Positions 6,417-7,984 of a DNA stretch of 7,984 nt are shown piece by piece. The DNA is taken from assembly GCA_947470885.1 (NCBI GenBank), contig CANIXE010000093.1, positions 1-7,984 of the forward strand, given 5' to 3'. The DNA comes from Planctomycetota bacterium. GTDB lineage: Bacteria > Planctomycetota > UBA11346. The translations under genes were made by a program, and so were the position numbers. The first letter of the stretch is position 1; every line of letters begins with the position of its first letter. Under the pieces are notes generated by a model. It was not told where the DNA came from. It saw only the letters and a list, made by a program, of their open reading frames with translations, and ran no database searches.

Positions 6417-6879
6417 GGGACAGTTCAAGGCGAAAGGAGATGCCGTGGGCGTTGAAGCCCAGACGACGATAGAAGCGGTGGGCATCCAGCCGGCGCTTAT
6501 TGCTGGACAGGGCCAGCTTGTAACAGCCGGCGGCGGTCGCGGTGGCCACGGCGTGGCGCATCATCAATTCGCCGATGCCCCGGTTGCGGGCCTCCGGCAG
6601 CACCACCACACTTTCCACCAGGGATCCGGCGGCCCCACCGTGGCACAGGCCGGGGATGATCACCAGGGTGTAGGACCCCAGGGGAATCCCGGCTTCTTCC
6701 ACCAGCCACACGGTGATTGCCGGATTGGCGGCGACTTCTTGCCAAAGGGCCACCTGGGCGTCCTCGGACATCGGCGGCAGTTCCGGGGAAAGATGGCGCA
6801 TCATCGCCATCACCACCGGGCGGTCGGCGGCCGTGGCGCGGCGCAACTGGAGTGGAGAAGCAGATTCCTGGGCTCGCAT
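6409..6879 (-). CDS. PhnO-like GNAT N-acetyltransferase
   Basis: GNAT-fold acetyltransferase of 156 residues and the first gene of the leftward operon. The acetyl-CoA motif is RNRGIG (98-103) after the strand SLVESVVVLPEA. The C-terminal part LSSNKRRLDAHRFYRRLGF (124-142) resembles E. coli PhnO (LSTNVKRHDAHRFYLREGY). PhnO acetylates aminoalkylphosphonates such as aminomethylphosphonate using acetyl-CoA, which helps their use or detoxifies them. The motif also occurs in general GNATs, so the phosphonate substrate is inferred mainly from the operon position. The ATG 6879-6877 has GGAGGG 12 nt upstream (complement of 6892-6897), a little far. A nearer ATG at 6890 is in another frame. No phnO symbol is assigned because similarity outside the core motifs is modest. 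Confidence 0.82.
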   Translation of the reverse strand: MRAQESASPLQLRRATAADRPVVMAMMRHLSPELPPMSEDAQVALWQEVAANPAITVWLVEEAGIPLGSYTLVIIPGLCHGGAAGSLVESVVVLPEARNRGIGELMMRHAVATATAAGCYKLALSSNKRRLDAHRFYRRLGFNAHGISFRLELSHG

Positions 6880-6903
6880 TGATGGCGCATTCCCTCCGGA
6901 CCG

Positions 6904-6932
6904 GTGAAGGGGAGGTGAAGAAATGGCGAACG
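6904..6932 (-). promoter_or_regulatory. Three 7-bp repeats at 11-bp spacing facing the phnG operon (Pho-box-like)
   Basis: Read on the minus strand, three related heptamers follow each other with 4-bp spacers: CGTTCGC (6932-6926), TCTTCAC (6921-6915) and CCTTCAC (6910-6904). Shifting the frame by one base, the last two are a perfect repeat, GGTGAAG on the plus strand at 6903-6909 and 6914-6920. Seven-base direct repeats with a 4-bp gap are the geometry of PhoB sites, whose half-site consensus is CTGTCAT/C; the TTCAC core here is related but not identical. The array lies 24-52 bp upstream of the acetyltransferase start. PhoB binding is inferred. Confidence 0.5.
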
Positions 6933-6956
6933 GTTCCCTTCAGCACAGCGCCCTGT

Positions 6957-6985
6957 CCTTTTCCTGACGTTCGCACTCTCTTCGC
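6957..6985 (+). promoter_or_regulatory. Three 7-bp repeats at 11-bp spacing facing phnC (Pho-box-like)
   Basis: On the plus strand, CCTTTTC (6957), CGTTCGC (6968) and TCTTCGC (6979) recur at exact 11-bp intervals, mirroring the array on the other strand. The stretch 6968-6986 matches the opposite-strand element (complement of 6914-6932) at about 14 of 19 positions. In a different register, CTGTCCT (6953) and CTGACGT (6964), also 11 bp apart, match about 12 of 18 Pho-box consensus positions. Either reading suggests a response-regulator site for phnCD, probably PhoB. The array ends 22 bp before the phnC ATG. Confidence 0.5.
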
Positions 6986-7007
6986 AATTCCGTGGAACCT
7001 CTTCCCC

Positions 7008-7859
7008 ATGCCGATCTCCGTCAGCAGACTGACCAAGCTGTTCCGACGCCACGGCCAGACCTGCCTTGCCCTGGATGGCATCGATCTGGCCATCGCCGAT
7101 GGTGAAATGGTCGCCCTCATCGGTCCCAGCGGCTCGGGTAAAAGCACCCTGCTGCGTCACTGCGCTGGCCTAGTCACCGGCGATCTGGGCACCGGCACCA
7201 TCCGGGTCGACCAGCACACGGTGCAGGACAATGGCCGGCTGGCCCGGCAGGTCCGCAAGGCCCGCCAGGGCATCGGTTTCATCTTCCAGCAATTCAACTT
7301 GGTGGAGCGGATGGATGTCCTGGGCAACGTCCTGGCCGGGGCGATCCATCGCCACCCGATGTGGCGGACCCTCAGTGGCATCTATCCCCGGGCCGAGCGC
7401 GAGGCGGCGATGCGCTGCCTGGCTCGGGTCGGGGTCGCCGACAAGGCCGGCCAACGGGCGGGCAGCCTGTCCGGCGGCCAGCAGCAGCGGGTGGCCATCG
7501 CCCGGGCCATGCTCCAGGGAGCGCGGACGATCCTCGCCGACGAACCCATCGCCTCCCTGGACCCCAACGCCGCCCGCCGGGTGATGGAGCATCTCGCCGC
7601 CCTCAATCGGGAGGACAAAGCCACCGTGGTGGTTTCCCTGCACCAGGTGGATTACGCCCGGAAATACTGCCGTCGAGCAGTGGCCCTGCGCCATGGCCGG
7701 GTGGTGTTCGACGGCCCGGTGGAGGAATTGTCGGATCAACATCTGGCGTCCATCTACGCCAATACCTTGGATTCCGAACCGGTTCCGCCGGAGGTGCGGA
7801 CCGACGAAGCCGCTGCACCCACCCCGGCCCCCTCCCATTTCACGCCCCAATTTGCCTGA
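7008..7859 (+). CDS. phnC: PhnC, phosphonate ABC transporter ATP-binding protein
   Basis: Cytoplasmic ATPase that powers phosphonate import with the PhnE permease and PhnD binding protein. The chosen ATG at 7008 gives 283 residues starting MPISVSRLTKLF, in line with E. coli PhnC. The frame is open further upstream, but that part covers the regulatory region and the opposite-strand acetyltransferase. Motifs are Walker A GPSGSGKS (39-46), Q-loop FIFQQFNLVERM (91-102), PhnC-typical GRLARQVRKAR, signature LSGGQQQRVAIARA (154-167), Walker B ILADEPIASLD (175-185) and SLHQVDYARKYC (H212). The protein is about 20 residues longer than E. coli PhnC (262) because of a proline/alanine-rich tail. No good Shine-Dalgarno precedes the ATG (only GGAA at 6994-6997). 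The strong similarity in HQVDYA and the adjacent phnD separate it from other ABC ATPases. Confidence 0.95.
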   Translation: MPISVSRLTKLFRRHGQTCLALDGIDLAIADGEMVALIGPSGSGKSTLLRHCAGLVTGDLGTGTIRVDQHTVQDNGRLARQVRKARQGIGFIFQQFNLVERMDVLGNVLAGAIHRHPMWRTLSGIYPRAEREAAMRCLARVGVADKAGQRAGSLSGGQQQRVAIARAMLQGARTILADEPIASLDPNAARRVMEHLAALNREDKATVVVSLHQVDYARKYCRRAVALRHGRVVFDGPVEELSDQHLASIYANTLDSEPVPPEVRTDEAAAPTPAPSHFTPQFA

Positions 7860-7883
7860 ATCCACGTCCTTCCAGGAGTCCCC

Positions 7884-7984
7884 ATGATCCGCACCCTCAT
7901 CGCCATCTCGTTGTCCATCGCCAGCGCCGTGGCTGTCCACGCCGCCGATCTCACCGAACTGACCTTCGGGATCATCGCCACCGA
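7884..7984 (+). CDS. phnD: PhnD, phosphonate-binding periplasmic protein (5' part only)
   Basis: The first 33 codons of the substrate-binding protein of the phosphonate importer; the rest is beyond the window edge. The ATG follows AGGAG (7874-7878) with a 5-nt gap, 24 bp after the phnC stop. Residues 1-20 form a short signal peptide: MIRT, a hydrophobic core (LIAISLSIASAVAV) and a likely signal peptidase I site after HA (VHA|AD), so export to the periplasm is expected. The mature start continues LTELTFGIIAT, matching LNFGIIST at the same place in E. coli PhnD. Gene order directly after phnC supports the call. Confidence 0.88.
   Translation, partial: MIRTLIAISLSIASAVAVHAADLTELTFGIIAT

Larger units (their letters stand above)
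6880..7007. promoter_or_regulatory. Divergent promoter region between the C-P lyase operon and phnCD
   Basis: This 128-bp non-coding stretch separates two divergently transcribed phn units and must hold the leftward promoter and probably the rightward one. It is visibly less GC-rich than the genes. It contains two oppositely oriented arrays of 11-bp-spaced heptamers (listed separately). I see no convincing sigma-70 -10/-35 pair in either direction. The best rightward -10-like hexamer is the weak CAATTC at 6985-6990. Activator-dependent promoters, such as PhoB-controlled ones, typically have a poor -35, which is consistent but not proof. Confidence 0.75.

Noticed and set aside
6923..6967. A 14-codon leader ORF (MANGSLQHSALSFS) with a good-looking GGAGG upstream of phnC
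   Set aside because: The apparent ribosome binding site is the complement of the minus-strand heptamer array. If phnC is driven from the plus-strand array, this ORF lies upstream of the transcript.
6932..6999. GGTTCC / GGAACC inverted pair spanning the intergenic region
   Set aside because: Only 6 bp in each arm, with 56 bp between them; expected by chance and no extension of the match.
7860..7883. Possible terminator between phnC and phnD
   Set aside because: The 24-bp gap has no GC-rich hairpin and no T run; it contains only the phnD ribosome binding site.
1..7984. Mobile elements, CRISPR arrays, tRNA or rRNA genes
   Set aside because: Almost every base is accounted for by the phn genes. 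I saw no transposase, spaced repeat array, terminal inverted repeats or RNA gene signatures.

Overview
The window is almost entirely a carbon-phosphorus (C-P) lyase locus, the system bacteria use to take up phosphonates and break the C-P bond to release usable phosphate. The DNA is GC-rich (judged by eye in the mid-60s percent, not computed). The gene set and protein sequences point to a proteobacterium. I cannot place it more closely than that.

Layout: two transcription units diverge from a 128-bp intergenic region (6880-7007). Leftward on the minus strand runs one tightly packed operon: a PhnO-like GNAT acetyltransferase, then phnG, phnH, phnI, phnJ, phnK, phnL, phnM and phnP. Every junction overlaps, or in one case has a 1-bp gap, so translational coupling is likely throughout. 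phnP runs to the left edge of the window, where its last two bases could be the start of a TGA stop. Rightward on the plus strand are phnC (phosphonate ABC transporter ATPase) and the first 33 codons of phnD (periplasmic phosphonate-binding protein). The permease gene (phnE) is presumably beyond the right edge.

How the parts fit: PhnD and PhnC with the permease import phosphonates. PhnG, H, I and J form the core complex, in which PhnI transfers the phosphonate to ribose and PhnJ, a radical-SAM enzyme with an Fe-S cluster, cleaves the C-P bond. PhnK and PhnL are ABC-type ATPases that act with the core. PhnM removes pyrophosphate from the ribosyl triphosphate intermediate. PhnP opens the cyclic ribose phosphate that PhnJ produces. 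phnN, which in E. coli lies between phnM and phnO/phnP and converts the last product to PRPP, is absent at this position.

Most interesting points: (1) the divergent promoter region holds two oppositely oriented arrays of three related heptamers at exact 11-bp spacing, one facing each operon. This is the geometry of a Pho box but with a diverged core. (2) PhnK carries a four-cysteine (CX2C-X12-CX2C) zinc-ribbon-like insert ahead of its Walker A motif. (3) phnN is missing. (4) PhnI has a glycine-rich insert. Otherwise this is a recognisable, apparently intact C-P lyase system rather than a new one.
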